Below are positions 1 through 9,323 of a stretch of 64,000 nt of DNA, in pieces (positions within the stretch are counted from its first letter, which is position 1; every line of letters begins with the position of its first letter). This stretch comes from Bifidobacterium santillanense (GTDB taxonomy: Bacteria > Actinomycetota > Actinomycetes > Actinomycetales > Bifidobacteriaceae): NCBI RefSeq assembly GCF_018555385.1, contig NZ_JAFEJS010000009.1:1-64000 (forward strand), given 5' to 3'. Below the pieces are notes generated by a model. The model did no database searches. It worked only from the letters and a program-made list of their open reading frames with translations, and was not told where the DNA came from. Both the position numbers and the translations under genes were made by a program.

Positions 1-8
1 ATAGCCCC
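1..8 (-). tRNA. tRNA-Ala, 5' fragment cut by the window edge
   Basis: The first eight bases equal the 5' acceptor end of the two complete tRNA-Ala copies that follow, and the spacer behind them is identical too. This is therefore the start of a further tandem copy continuing to the left of the window. Confidence 0.8.
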
Positions 9-26
9 GTATTGAGTTATGTGGTG

Positions 27-46
27 AACAAGCCCTGCGGCTTGTT
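27..46 (-). terminator. spacer hairpin downstream of tRNA-Ala
   Basis: Perfect 8-bp stem AACAAGCC/GGCTTGTT with loop CTGC, just past the 3' end of the tRNA at 50-122. It could be a processing signal or a weak terminator; no long T-run follows. Confidence 0.5.
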
Positions 47-49
47 TCG

Positions 50-122
50 TGGAGCTAAGGGGATTCGAACCCCTGACCCTCTCCATGCCATGGAGATGCG
101 CTACCAGCTGCGCCATAGCCCC
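50..122 (-). tRNA. tRNA-Ala(GGC)
   Basis: 73-nt cloverleaf on the minus strand. The acceptor stem GGGGCTA pairs with TAGCTCC and includes the G3:U70 wobble, the alanine identity element. D-stem is GCGC/GCGC; the anticodon stem TCTCC/GGAGA encloses the loop ATGGCAT with anticodon GGC (reads GCC); the T-arm is AGGGG-TTCGAAT-CCCCT. The discriminator base is A and CCA is not encoded. Identical in every base to the copy at 164-236. Confidence 0.97.
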
Positions 123-140
123 GTATTGAGTTATGTGGTG

Positions 141-160
141 AACAAGCCCTGCGGCTTGTT
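141..160 (-). terminator. spacer hairpin downstream of tRNA-Ala (second copy)
   Basis: Same AACAAGCC-CTGC-GGCTTGTT hairpin in the second repeat unit, between the two tRNAs. Because transcription must pass it to reach the next copy unless each unit has its own promoter, processing is as likely as termination. Confidence 0.5.
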
Positions 161-163
161 TCG

Positions 164-236
164 TGGAGCTAAGGGGATTCGAACCCCTGACCCTCTCCAT
201 GCCATGGAGATGCGCTACCAGCTGCGCCATAGCCCC
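164..236 (-). tRNA. tRNA-Ala(GGC), second identical copy
   Basis: Exact duplicate of the tRNA at 50-122 (same cloverleaf, G3:U70, anticodon GGC). It is the first copy in transcription order, since the array runs on the minus strand. Upstream sequence carries a possible promoter (273-301). Confidence 0.97.
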
Positions 237-272
237 GTATTCGGTTTTTGCCTTGCTCGTTGAGCCTCGTAT

Positions 273-301
273 ACATTACGACGGCGTGCGGATTATGGCA
301 A
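273..301 (-). promoter_or_regulatory. possible promoter of the tRNA-Ala array
   Basis: On the minus strand TTGCCA (296-301) and TAATGT (273-278) are separated by exactly 17 bp and lie about 37 bp before the tRNA 5' end. The -10 match is only partial. The remaining bases 302-421 show no gene. Confidence 0.4.
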
Positions 302-421
302 ATACGGCGTGTCGCGCACGTGTCCTGCGTGTGAACCACATGCCATGAATCCGCACTTACGCCCGGAATTCCAACGTTTTTCAGTTATCGACTGCCGTTC
401 TCGGACCGTGGGGTCGCGTCT

Positions 422-1132
422 TTAGCGCTCGCGCTCCCATTCGGGGGTGTCGGCCGCGGCAGGACCGTGGTTGTAGTCCGCGAGACGCCATCTGACCGAT
501 CCGTCGGGCATGTCCATCGGCACCAGACGCACCCAATGGGCGTTGCGCATCGAGGAGATGGTCGCGAACGTGGGGTCGACCTTGCTCAGGCCCAGCAGCG
601 TCTGCAGCGTCTGGGCGATCCACGCGCCGTGCGAGAACATGAACAGGTCGGTGTCGTCGCCGGCACGCGTCGACCAGTCCTCGATCGCCTCGACGCCGCG
701 TGCGCCCACGTGCTCCTTGGGTTCGGCTCCGTACTTGAGCTCGCCTCCGGTGTGGTGCATCCACGAGCGGAAGTCCTCCGGGTAGCGTTCGGCCAGCTCG
801 CCGACCGCGTGGCCGTCCCAGTCGCCGAAGCTGCGTTCGCGCACGCGCGGATCGTCATGCACCTCGACACCCGCCGCGGCGCCGCCGAGCACGTCGGCGA
901 ACGCCTGCGCGGTGGCGTGGGCGCGGGAGAGGTCCGAGCTGACGATCAGACGGCCCGTGACCTCCGGACGCTGGTCGACGTACGTGGACTTGAGCCATGC
1001 GGCGGTCTGGCGCACCTGCCATTCGCCGACGGCGTCGAGCGGGATGTCGACCTGTCCCTGCAGCTTGTGGGCCGCGTTGTAGGAGGTGCGCCCGTGGCGC
1101 ACGAGGAAGACGGAGCGAACGTGCCGGGTCAT
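422..1132 (-). CDS. histidine phosphatase (phosphoglycerate mutase superfamily)
   Basis: 236 aa. N-terminal RHG motif (LVRHGRTSYN, about residues 10-19) with the catalytic His; a later ERSFGDWDG segment and SHGAWI supply the second His/Glu of the phosphohistidine pocket. It is a cytoplasmic phosphomonoesterase or mutase-like enzyme of unknown substrate. The ATG at 1132 was chosen because it overlaps the rsfS stop by ATGA, implying translational coupling; the longer open frame upstream only shadows rsfS. The C-terminal NAHWVRL...YNHGPA pattern recurs in the protein at 14122-14967, so the two are paralogs. In Actinobacteria a gene of this type commonly follows rsfS and is often labelled phosphoglycerate mutase, but true glycolytic activity is not supported by sequence alone. 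Confidence 0.88.
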   Translation of the reverse strand: MTRHVRSVFLVRHGRTSYNAAHKLQGQVDIPLDAVGEWQVRQTAAWLKSTYVDQRPEVTGRLIVSSDLSRAHATAQAFADVLGGAAAGVEVHDDPRVRERSFGDWDGHAVGELAERYPEDFRSWMHHTGGELKYGAEPKEHVGARGVEAIEDWSTRAGDDTDLFMFSHGAWIAQTLQTLLGLSKVDPTFATISSMRNAHWVRLVPMDMPDGSVRWRLADYNHGPAAADTPEWERER

Positions 1133-1527
1133 CGCTGCGCGCTTTCCGAGGCGCTTTCCGGGTGCTCGAGCTCCAGATCGATCTGCGGGCAGTCGCGCCA
1201 CAGACGCTCGAGGCCGTAGAACTCGCGCGACTCCTCGTGCATGACGTGGATCACGTAGTCGCCGTAGTCGAGCAGCACCCACTGGCCCTCGGTCAGGCCC
1301 TCGCGCTCGCGCGGCTGGCGTCCGCCGCACTTGAGGTAGAGGTCCTTCTCGATCTCCTCGGCCACGGCGAGCACCTGGCGCTCGTTGGACGCGCCGGCGA
1401 TCATCATGATGTCGGTGATGCCGAGCGGGACGGTGACGTCGAAGGCCACGATGTCGGTGGCCTTGACGCGGTCGGCCGCCTGGGCGGCGATGCGGATGTC
1501 GTCGATGGATGACTGCAGTGCGGGCAT
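1129..1527 (-). CDS. rsfS: ribosome silencing factor RsfS
   Basis: 132 aa, typical RsfS (Iojap/DUF143) length. Family landmarks are visible: the N-terminal helical AAQAADRVKATDIVAFDV, the ITDIMMIAGASNERQV strand-turn and the GQWVLLDYGDYVIHVMH block. In this family the protein binds L14 (uL14) on the 50S subunit and blocks subunit joining when nutrients are low. A strong Shine-Dalgarno, GAGGAG, precedes the ATG at 1527. The stop overlaps the start of the downstream phosphatase by 4 bp. glmU lies 129 bp upstream on the same strand. Confidence 0.95.
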   Translation of the reverse strand: MPALQSSIDDIRIAAQAADRVKATDIVAFDVTVPLGITDIMMIAGASNERQVLAVAEEIEKDLYLKCGGRQPREREGLTEGQWVLLDYGDYVIHVMHEESREFYGLERLWRDCPQIDLELEHPESASESAQR

Positions 1528-1598
1528 GGATCTCCTCTATGCGTGTATGCGTTGTGGTTGTGTCTGTGGTGTCTCACGGCCGGGCCGTGACGGAACCG

Positions 1599-1633
1599 GG
1601 CGTGCCGCCTTGCGGTTCGCGCGGCGGCACGCC
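1599..1633. terminator. hairpin between glmU and rsfS
   Basis: GGCGTGCCGCC (1599-1609) pairs perfectly with GGCGGCACGCC (1623-1633). It lies just downstream of glmU on the minus strand. No T-run follows, so it could be a weak terminator or an attenuating structure. Confidence 0.4.
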
Positions 1634-1656
1634 AGCGGAGGGCGGGGCGGGACGGC

Positions 1657-3048
1657 TCAGCGCTCCCAGGCGGGCTTCCAGCCTTCGACGTTGTGCTGCG
1701 TGTTCTCGGAGTACACCATCGTGTCGTCGGGCACGGCGTGGCGGATCACGCTTCCGGCGCCGGTGGTCACGTTGTCGCCGACCTCGACGGGCGCGACGAA
1801 CAGGTTGCCCGCGCCGACGTGGCAGCCGGCGCCGATGCGCGTCTTGTTCTTGTGCACGCCGTCGTAGTTGGCGGTGATGGTGCCGCCGCCGATGTTCGTG
1901 TGGTCGCCGAGCGTGGCGTCGCCCATGTAGCTCAGGTGCGGCACCTTGGTGCCGTTGCCGATGTGCGCCTTCTTCATCTCGACGAACGCGCCGGCCTTCG
2001 ACTCCTCGCCCAGCTCGTTGCCGGGGCGCAGATAGGTCCACGGGCCGATGTTGGCGGCGCGGCCGATGTGGGACTCCTGCACGCGGGAGCGCTCGACCGT
2101 CGCCTCGGCGTCGATGGTCGCGTCGATCAGCGTCGTGTACGGGCCGACGACGGCCTCCTCGCCGATGACGGTGTGGCCCTGCAGGAAACAGCCGGGCAGG
2201 ATCACGGCGTCGCGGCCGATCTCGACGTCGTCCTCGATCCACGTGGTCTCCGGATCGAGGATCGTGACGCCGCCGCGCATCCACGCCTCGCAGATGCGGC
2301 GGTTGTGCGCCTTGGCGAGCGCGGCGAGCTGCACGCGGTCGTTCACGCCCTCGACGCTCAGGGGATCCGGCGCGGTGAACGCGCCGACGGTGCCGGCCGA
2401 GCGTGCGGTCTCGAGCGCGTCGGTCAGGTAGAACTCGCCCTGCGCGTTGTTGGACTTGAGATCGGCGATGGCGCGGGTGAGCAGCTCGGCGTCGAACACG
2501 TACACGGACGTGTTCACCTCCTGCACGGCCAGCTCGCTGCGGTTGGCGTCCTTCTGCTCGACGATGCGCAGCACGTTGCCGTCGCGGTCGCGGATGATGC
2601 GGCCGTAGCCGGTCGGGTCGTCGAGCACGGTCGTCAGGACCGTGGCGCCGTTGCCGGACTCGGTGTGGAAGGCGACGAGCCTCTCGAGCGTGTCGGCGTC
2701 GAGCAGCGGCATGTCGGACGCGGCGATGAGCACGGGGCCCGAGATCGGGCCGTCGGCGGTCAGCTGAGCCATCGCGCACTGCACGGCGCGGCCGGTGCCG
2801 GGGATGTCGTCCTGATTGACGATGGTGACCGACTCGTCGTAGGAGCGGGCGGCGGCGGCCACGCGCTCGGCCTGGAAGTGGACCACCACGGCCAGGGTGG
2901 CGGGGTCGAGGGCCCTGACGGAGTCCATCACGCGGTTGAGGAAGGTCTTGCCGGCGAAGGTGTGCAGCACCTTCGGCTTCTTGGAACGCATGCGGGTGCC
3001 TTCTCCCGCGGCGAGGATGATTGCGGCGGTCAATGCCGAGGATGCCAT
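1657..3048 (-). CDS. glmU: bifunctional N-acetylglucosamine-1-P uridyltransferase / glucosamine-1-P acetyltransferase
   Basis: 463 aa, normal GlmU length. The N-terminal half is a nucleotidyltransferase with LAAGEGTRMRSKKPKVLH (about residues 12-29) that binds UTP and Mg2+. The C-terminal half is a left-handed beta-helix of hexapeptide repeats with the acetyltransferase signature (YLRPGNELGEESKAGAFVE, NYDGVHKNKT). It makes UDP-GlcNAc for peptidoglycan from GlcN-1-P, acetyl-CoA and UTP. The ATG at 3048 was preferred over an in-frame start 16 codons earlier because MASSALTAAIILAAG fits the family N-terminus; GAAGGG lies upstream at a rather long distance. Confidence 0.95.
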   Translation of the reverse strand: MASSALTAAIILAAGEGTRMRSKKPKVLHTFAGKTFLNRVMDSVRALDPATLAVVVHFQAERVAAAARSYDESVTIVNQDDIPGTGRAVQCAMAQLTADGPISGPVLIAASDMPLLDADTLERLVAFHTESGNGATVLTTVLDDPTGYGRIIRDRDGNVLRIVEQKDANRSELAVQEVNTSVYVFDAELLTRAIADLKSNNAQGEFYLTDALETARSAGTVGAFTAPDPLSVEGVNDRVQLAALAKAHNRRICEAWMRGGVTILDPETTWIEDDVEIGRDAVILPGCFLQGHTVIGEEAVVGPYTTLIDATIDAEATVERSRVQESHIGRAANIGPWTYLRPGNELGEESKAGAFVEMKKAHIGNGTKVPHLSYMGDATLGDHTNIGGGTITANYDGVHKNKTRIGAGCHVGAGNLFVAPVEVGDNVTTGAGSVIRHAVPDDTMVYSENTQHNVEGWKPAWER

Positions 3049-3107
3049 GAGCGTGTCGTTTCCCTTCACTGGCTGGATGATGATGTGCTTGTCCAAGCAC
3101 CTAACAA

Positions 3108-3144
3108 TAGACGGCCGACCGGATGAGTACCGGTCGGCCGTCTA
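3108..3144 (-). terminator. terminator after tRNA-Gln
   Basis: Perfect 15-bp stem TAGACGGCCGACCGG / CCGGTCGGCCGTCTA with a 7-nt loop. It sits between tRNA-Gln and glmU and is followed on the minus strand by a short T-rich stretch (TTGTTAGG). Confidence 0.75.
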
Positions 3145-3151
3145 AGGGATG

Positions 3152-3222
3152 TTCCCCCACCTGGATTCGAACCAAGACAAAGGGTTCCAAAGGCCCGTGT
3201 GCTGCCATTACACCATGGGGGA
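3152..3222 (-). tRNA. tRNA-Gln(TTG)
   Basis: 71-nt cloverleaf on the minus strand. Acceptor stem TCCCCCA/TGGGGGA, D-stem GTGT/GCAC, T-arm CTTGG-TTCGAAT-CCAGG, anticodon TTG in loop CTTTGGA (reads CAA). Only the central GGG/CCC of the anticodon stem pairs well; the outer and inner pairs are mismatched, so the isotype is strong but the stem is irregular. CCA is not encoded. Confidence 0.85.
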
Positions 3223-3265
3223 GCGGCGGAGCGATGTCCGCCAAGTGTTCATTTATACCATAAGG

Positions 3266-4285
3266 TCAGGCGAAGAGGAAACCCTGACCGTGGTGTTCGG
3301 GGTACGTGTCGAACAGCTCGGCCACGGAACCGTCCTCGAACACGGCGCGGATGGCGCTCGCCAGCAGCGGCGCGATCGACAGGACGGTCAGACCGTCCCA
3401 GCGCTTCTCCTCGGGAATCGGCACGGTGTCGGTCAGGACGACCTCGCGTGCGCCGCACTCCTTCAGGCGCTCGACGGCGGGGCCGGAGAGCACGCCGTGC
3501 GTGGCGACGACGGTGACGGACTTGGCACCCGCCTCCTTCAGGACGTTGCACGCGCCGGCGATGGTGCCGGCGGTGTCGATGAGGTCGTCGACGAGCACGC
3601 AGTCCTTGCCCTTGACGTCGCCGACGACGCGGTTGGCGACCGCCTGGTTCGGACGGGTGATGTCGCGGGTCTTGTGGACGAAGGCGAGTGGGCCGCCGCC
3701 GAGGCGCTGCGCCCACTGCTCGGCCACGCGGATGCGGCCGGCGTCGGGGGAGACGACGGCGACGTTGTCGAGCTGGCCCTCGAAACGGTCTCGGATGTAG
3801 TCGACGAGCACCGGCATGGCGATGAGATGATCGACCGGACCGTCGAAGAAGCCTTGGGACTGCGCGGCGTGCAGGTCCACGGACATGATGCGGTCGGCGC
3901 CGGCGGTCTTGAGCAGATCGAAGACCAGACGGCAGGAGATGGGCTCGCGGCCGCGGTGCTTCTTGTCCTGACGGGAGTATCCCAGCATCGGGCACACGGC
4001 GGTGATGGAGCGGGCGGATGCGCGCTTGAGCGCGTCGATCATGATGAGCTGCTCCATGATGGCCTTGTTGATCGGCTTGTAATGGCTCTGGAGCACGAAC
4101 ACGTCGGCACCACGCACCGATTCGGTGTAGCGCACGTACATCTCGCCGTTGGCGAAGTCATAGGCGGTGGTTTCCAGCAGGTCGATGCCGAGCTGTTCGG
4201 CGACGTCCTGCGCGAGTTTCGGATGAACCCTTCCCGTAACGAGTATCAGGTTCTTGTCGGGCTTCCCTTCGAGGATTGCGCTCAC
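3266..4285 (-). CDS. prs: ribose-phosphate pyrophosphokinase (PRPP synthetase)
   Basis: 339 aa. It makes PRPP from ribose-5-P and ATP for purine, pyrimidine, His and Trp synthesis. Class I landmarks: the flexible loop around SRQDKKHRGREPIS, VVSPDAGRIRVAEQWAQRLG, and the PRPP-binding loop VLVDDLIDTAGTI. A GTG start at 4285 was chosen (MSAILEGKPDKN) because GGGAGA lies at ideal distance; a TTG four codons upstream would consume that ribosome binding site. It lies between guaA and tRNA-Gln on the same strand. Confidence 0.95.
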   Translation of the reverse strand: MSAILEGKPDKNLILVTGRVHPKLAQDVAEQLGIDLLETTAYDFANGEMYVRYTESVRGADVFVLQSHYKPINKAIMEQLIMIDALKRASARSITAVCPMLGYSRQDKKHRGREPISCRLVFDLLKTAGADRIMSVDLHAAQSQGFFDGPVDHLIAMPVLVDYIRDRFEGQLDNVAVVSPDAGRIRVAEQWAQRLGGGPLAFVHKTRDITRPNQAVANRVVGDVKGKDCVLVDDLIDTAGTIAGACNVLKEAGAKSVTVVATHGVLSGPAVERLKECGAREVVLTDTVPIPEEKRWDGLTVLSIAPLLASAIRAVFEDGSVAELFDTYPEHHGQGFLFA

Positions 4286-4440
4286 CGTATCTCCCAAACG
4301 TCATTTGAAGTTTTCGCTTGCGTCATCCAGTGTAATGGCCAACGCCGACCGTGGGACGTCGCGGATGGCCGGAAGCGGTGGGACGGCTGGCTCCCCTCGG
4401 CCCGCGTTCGCGGACGGATCCCCTCGACGAGCGGATACGG

Positions 4441-4490
4441 GAACGATGAAGGGGCATCCCATGCGGATATGGGATGCCCCTTCATCGTTC
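4441..4490. terminator. long perfect hairpin between guaA and prs
   Basis: 22-bp perfect stem (4441-4462 with 4469-4490), 6-nt loop GCGGAT. It lies downstream of guaA and upstream of prs, both on the minus strand. No T-run on either side. Probably an intrinsic terminator or mRNA 3'-end stabiliser. Confidence 0.65.
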
Positions 4491-4503
4491 GAATCAGACG
4501 CCG

Positions 4504-4602
4504 AATAATCGGATGATGCGTGCGGAGGCCGCCGTCCGAGGCCGAAGGCGTACGAAGGTACGTCGAGCGCCGAGGAAAGGCGGCATACGCTCCATCAGCC
4601 GA

Positions 4603-4607
<5 letters not shown>
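4504..4607 (-). other. structured guaA 3' end (long imperfect inverted repeat overlapping the stop codon)
   Basis: Positions 4504-4518 and 4593-4607 are inverted repeats with one mismatch in 15. Further inward, GCCGCC/GGCGGC and a CGTAC-GAAG-GTACG mini-hairpin continue the structure. The right arm includes the guaA stop codon. No coding potential was recognised. Confidence 0.5.
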
Positions 4608-6165
<1,558 letters not shown>

Positions 6166-6622
6166 GGAAATTCCCCTAACGTTTATCGGGATGTAACTTG
6201 ATGACTGTTCCGTCGATTATCCCCGTCGAGCCAGACAAGGGAAACGAGCGCAATTCATGTTCGGAAAACGAACAAAACGAAGGGGGGTGTCTCGCCAACA
6301 CGCCGGCAGTGAACATAAAGAAACGAACGTGCCGCTTCGTTGGAAAATGGCGGATTGCGGCGAAATTCCAACGTTTTCATCGTCGGTTTGTGGAAATTTC
6401 ATGCGCACAATCGGCCGGCTAATTCACACAAAACCAGCAATTTTCGGCACATTTCCGAACATACCCGCAAGAAATCGTTCAAAAGTCGCGTTGTCCACGT
6501 ACCATGACTGGTGATTGGAAGCGGGAAACCCTGTAACCGCAAGGTTATGGAGGTCTCGCGACCGAAACAGAAATAATCAATCGCGCGCGACCCCCGTCGT
6601 GCGCAGGAGTACAGGAGTACAC
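6166..6622. promoter_or_regulatory. guaA-xfp divergent intergenic region and xfp leader
   Basis: 457 bp without a convincing gene and more A/T-rich than its flanks. It must hold the guaA promoter (leftward) and the xfp promoter (rightward). I cannot assign -35/-10 boxes with confidence. A small GNRA-type hairpin TAACC-GCAA-GGTTA lies at 6534-6547. Just before xfp the octamer AGGAGTAC occurs twice in tandem (6605-6612 and 6613-6620), giving two Shine-Dalgarno sequences. Confidence 0.6.
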
Positions 6623-9100
6623 ATGACGAGTCCTGTTATTGGCACCCCCTGGAAGAAGCTGAACGCTCCGGTTTCCGAGGAGGCCCTCGAAGGCGTTGAC
6701 AAGTACTGGCGCGTTGCCAACTACCTCTCCATCGGCCAGATCTACCTGCGTAGCAACCCGCTGATGAAGGAGCCCTTCACCCGCGAGGACGTCAAGCACC
6801 GTCTGGTCGGCCACTGGGGCACCACCCCGGGCCTGAACTTCCTGATCGGCCACATCAACCGCTTCATCGCTGACCACGGCCAGAACACCGTGATCATCAT
6901 GGGCCCGGGCCACGGCGGCCCGGCCGGCACCTCGCAGTCCTACCTGGACGGCACCTACACCGAGACCTTCCCGAAGATCACCAAGGATGAGGCCGGTCTT
7001 CAGAAGTTCTTCCGCCAGTTCTCCTACCCGGGCGGCATTCCGTCCCACTTCGCTCCGGAGACCCCGGGCTCCATCCACGAGGGTGGCGAGCTGGGTTACG
7101 CCCTGTCCCACGCCTACGGCGCGATCATGGACAACCCGTCCCTGTTCGTCCCGGCCATCGTCGGCGATGGTGAGGCCGAGACCGGCCCGCTGGCCACCGG
7201 CTGGCAGTCCAACAAGCTCGTGAACCCGCGCACCGACGGCATCGTGCTGCCGATCCTGCACCTCAACGGCTACAAGATCGCCAACCCGACCATCCTGTCC
7301 CGCATCTCCGACGAGGAGCTCCACGAGTTCTTCCACGGCATGGGCTACGAGCCGTACGAGTTCGTCGCCGGCTTCGACGATGAGGACCACATGTCCATCC
7401 ACCGCCGCTTCGCCGATCTGTGGGAGTCCATCTGGGACGAGATCTGCGACATCAAGGCCACCGCTCAGACGGACAACGTCCACCGTCCGTTCTACCCGAT
7501 GCTGATCTTCCGCACCCCGAAGGGCTGGACCTGCCCGAAGTACATCGACGGCAAGAAGACCGAGGGCTCCTGGCGTTCCCACCAGGTGCCGCTGGCTTCC
7601 GCCCGCGACACCGAGGCCCACTTCGAGGTCCTCAAGAACTGGCTCGAGTCCTACAAGCCGGAGGAGCTGTTCGACGAGAACGGCGCCGTCAAGGAGGACG
7701 TCCTCGCCTTCATGCCGAAGGGCGAGCTGCGCATCGGTGCCAACCCGAACGCCAACGGTGGTGTGATCCGCGACGATCTGAAGCTGCCGAACATCGAGGA
7801 CTACGCCGTCAAGGAAGTCGAGAAGTACGGCCACGGCTGGGGCCAGCTCGAGGCCACCCGTCGTCTGGGCGTCTACACCCGCGACATCATCAAGAACAAC
7901 CCGCACGACTTCCGCATCTTCGGACCGGATGAGACCGCCTCCAACCGTCTGCAGGCCTCCTACGAGGTCACCAACAAGCAGTGGGATGCCGGCTACATCT
8001 CCGACGAGGTCGACGAGCACATGCACGTCTCCGGCCAGGTCGTCGAGCAGCTGTCCGAGCACCAGATGGAAGGCTTCCTCGAGGGCTACCTGCTGACCGG
8101 CCGTCACGGCATCTGGAGCTCCTACGAGTCCTTCGTCCACGTGATCGACTCCATGCTCAACCAGCACGCCAAGTGGCTCGAGGCCACCGTTCGTGAGATC
8201 CCGTGGCGTAAGCCGATCGCGTCCATGAACCTGCTGGTCTCCTCCCACGTCTGGCGTCAGGACCACAACGGCTTCTCGCACCAGGATCCGGGTGTCACCT
8301 CCCTGCTGCTGAACAAGTGCTTCCACAACGATCACGTCATCGGCATCTACTTCGCCACCGATGCGAACATGCTGCTGGCTATCGCCGAGAAGTGCTACAA
8401 GTCCACCAACAAGATCAACGCCATCATCGCCGGCAAGCAGCCGGCCGCCACCTGGCTGTCCCTCGACGAGGCTCGCGCCGAGCTCGAGAAGGGTGCCGCC
8501 GCTTGGGATTGGGCCTCCACCGCGAAGTCCAACGATGAGGCCGAGATCGTCCTTGCCGCCGCCGGCGATGTCCCGACCCAGGAGATCATGGCCGCCTCCG
8601 ACAAGCTGAAGGCCATGGGCATCAAGTTCAAGGTCGTCAACGTGGTTGACCTGCTCGCTCTGCAGTCCGCCAAGGAGAACGACGAGGCCCTGACCGACGA
8701 GGAGTTCGCCGACATCTTCACCGCCGACAAGCCGGTGCTGTTCGCGTACCACTCCTACGCTCACGACGTGCGCGGCCTGATCTACGATCGCCCGAACCAC
8801 GACAACTTCAACGTCCACGGCTACGAGGAGGAGGGCTCCACCACCACCCCGTACGACATGGTTCGCGTGAACGAGATCGATCGTTACGAGCTGACCGCCG
8901 AGGCCCTGCGCATGATCGACGCCGACAAGTACGCCGACAAGATCAACGAGCTCGAGGCCTTCCGTCAGGAAGCCTTCCAGTTCGCGGTCGACAACGGCTA
9001 CGATCACCCGGATTACACCGACTGGGTGTACTCCGGCCTGAACACCTCCGAGAAGGGTGCCGTCACCGCCACCGCCGCGACCGCCGGCGACAACGAGTGA
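6623..9100 (+). CDS. xfp: xylulose-5-phosphate/fructose-6-phosphate phosphoketolase
   Basis: 825 aa, the length of bifidobacterial Xfp. This thiamine-diphosphate enzyme splits F6P or X5P with phosphate to acetyl-P plus E4P or G3P, the key step of the bifid shunt. Landmarks: H64 in [12 protein letters not shown]97 in GPGHGGPAG, the ThDP/Mg motif GDGEAETGP (about residues 183-191), and [10 protein letters not shown] in the pyrimidine domain. The ATG at 6623 ([13 protein letters not shown]) follows AGGAG at ideal spacing; the open frame extends further upstream but has no better start. Codon use is strongly biased to a few codons, as expected for a very abundant protein. A strong terminator follows. 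Confidence 0.99.
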   Translation: MTSPVIGTPWKKLNAPVSEEALEGVDKYWRVANYLSIGQIYLRSNPLMKEPFTREDVKHRLVGHWGTTPGLNFLIGHINRFIADHGQNTVIIMGPGHGGPAGTSQSYLDGTYTETFPKITKDEAGLQKFFRQFSYPGGIPSHFAPETPGSIHEGGELGYALSHAYGAIMDNPSLFVPAIVGDGEAETGPLATGWQSNKLVNPRTDGIVLPILHLNGYKIANPTILSRISDEELHEFFHGMGYEPYEFVAGFDDEDHMSIHRRFADLWESIWDEICDIKATAQTDNVHRPFYPMLIFRTPKGWTCPKYIDGKKTEGSWRSHQVPLASARDTEAHFEVLKNWLESYKPEELFDENGAVKEDVLAFMPKGELRIGANPNANGGVIRDDLKLPNIEDYAVKEVEKYGHGWGQLEATRRLGVYTRDIIKNNPHDFRIFGPDETASNRLQASYEVTNKQWDAGYISDEVDEHMHVSGQVVEQLSEHQMEGFLEGYLLTGRHGIWSSYESFVHVIDSMLNQHAKWLEATVREIPWRKPIASMNLLVSSHVWRQDHNGFSHQDPGVTSLLLNKCFHNDHVIGIYFATDANMLLAIAEKCYKSTNKINAIIAGKQPAATWLSLDEARAELEKGAAAWDWASTAKSNDEAEIVLAAAGDVPTQEIMAASDKLKAMGIKFKVVNVVDLLALQSAKENDEALTDEEFADIFTADKPVLFAYHSYAHDVRGLIYDRPNHDNFNVHGYEEEGSTTTPYDMVRVNEIDRYELTAEALRMIDADKYADKINELEAFRQEAFQFAVDNGYDHPDYTDWVYSGLNTSEKGAVTATAATAGDNE

Positions 9101-9130
9101 GCTGACTCCATCTCGTTAGAGTTCTAGCGG

Positions 9131-9160
9131 AAGGGGCTTGGGAGCAATCCCAAGCCCCTT
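9131..9160 (+). terminator. xfp terminator
   Basis: Perfect 13-bp stem AAGGGGCTTGGGA / TCCCAAGCCCCTT with loop GCAA, ending in a T-rich run (CTTTTCG). 30 bp past the xfp stop. Confidence 0.9.
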
Positions 9161-9269
9161 TTCGTATGCCGTGCCGGTTCGGACCCGTCCCAGGCTCCAA
9201 CGGCGTTCGGGTCCCACTCCGTCCTCCGTATCGTTCCGGATCGTCGGTACGCTCTCAACCCATACGAAA

Positions 9270-9298
9270 ATGGCTCCAGGCGCATTGCCTGGAGCCAT
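9270..9298 (-). terminator. terminator of the minus-strand membrane protein gene
   Basis: Perfect 12-bp stem ATGGCTCCAGGC / GCCTGGAGCCAT, loop 5 nt. Read on the minus strand it is followed by TTTTCG. It lies 26 bp past the stop of the gene at 9324. Confidence 0.85.
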
Positions 9299-9323
9299 CA
9301 TCGTATCGGCGGGATACCGGCAA

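Larger units (their letters stand above)
9..236 (-). repeat. two perfect 114-bp tandem repeats, each a tRNA-Ala plus spacer
   Basis: Positions 9-122 and 123-236 are identical over 114 bases. Each unit is a 41-bp spacer plus one 73-nt tRNA-Ala. Bases 1-8 show that the array continues leftward. Complete identity including spacer points to recent unequal recombination or gene conversion rather than old duplication. Confidence 0.95.

Noticed and set aside
1693..3126. Long plus-strand frame opposite glmU, and similar long frames opposite metE, xfp, glnE and guaA
   Set aside because: High G+C third positions create antisense open frames; their translations are low-complexity (V/G/D/L rich) and match no family.
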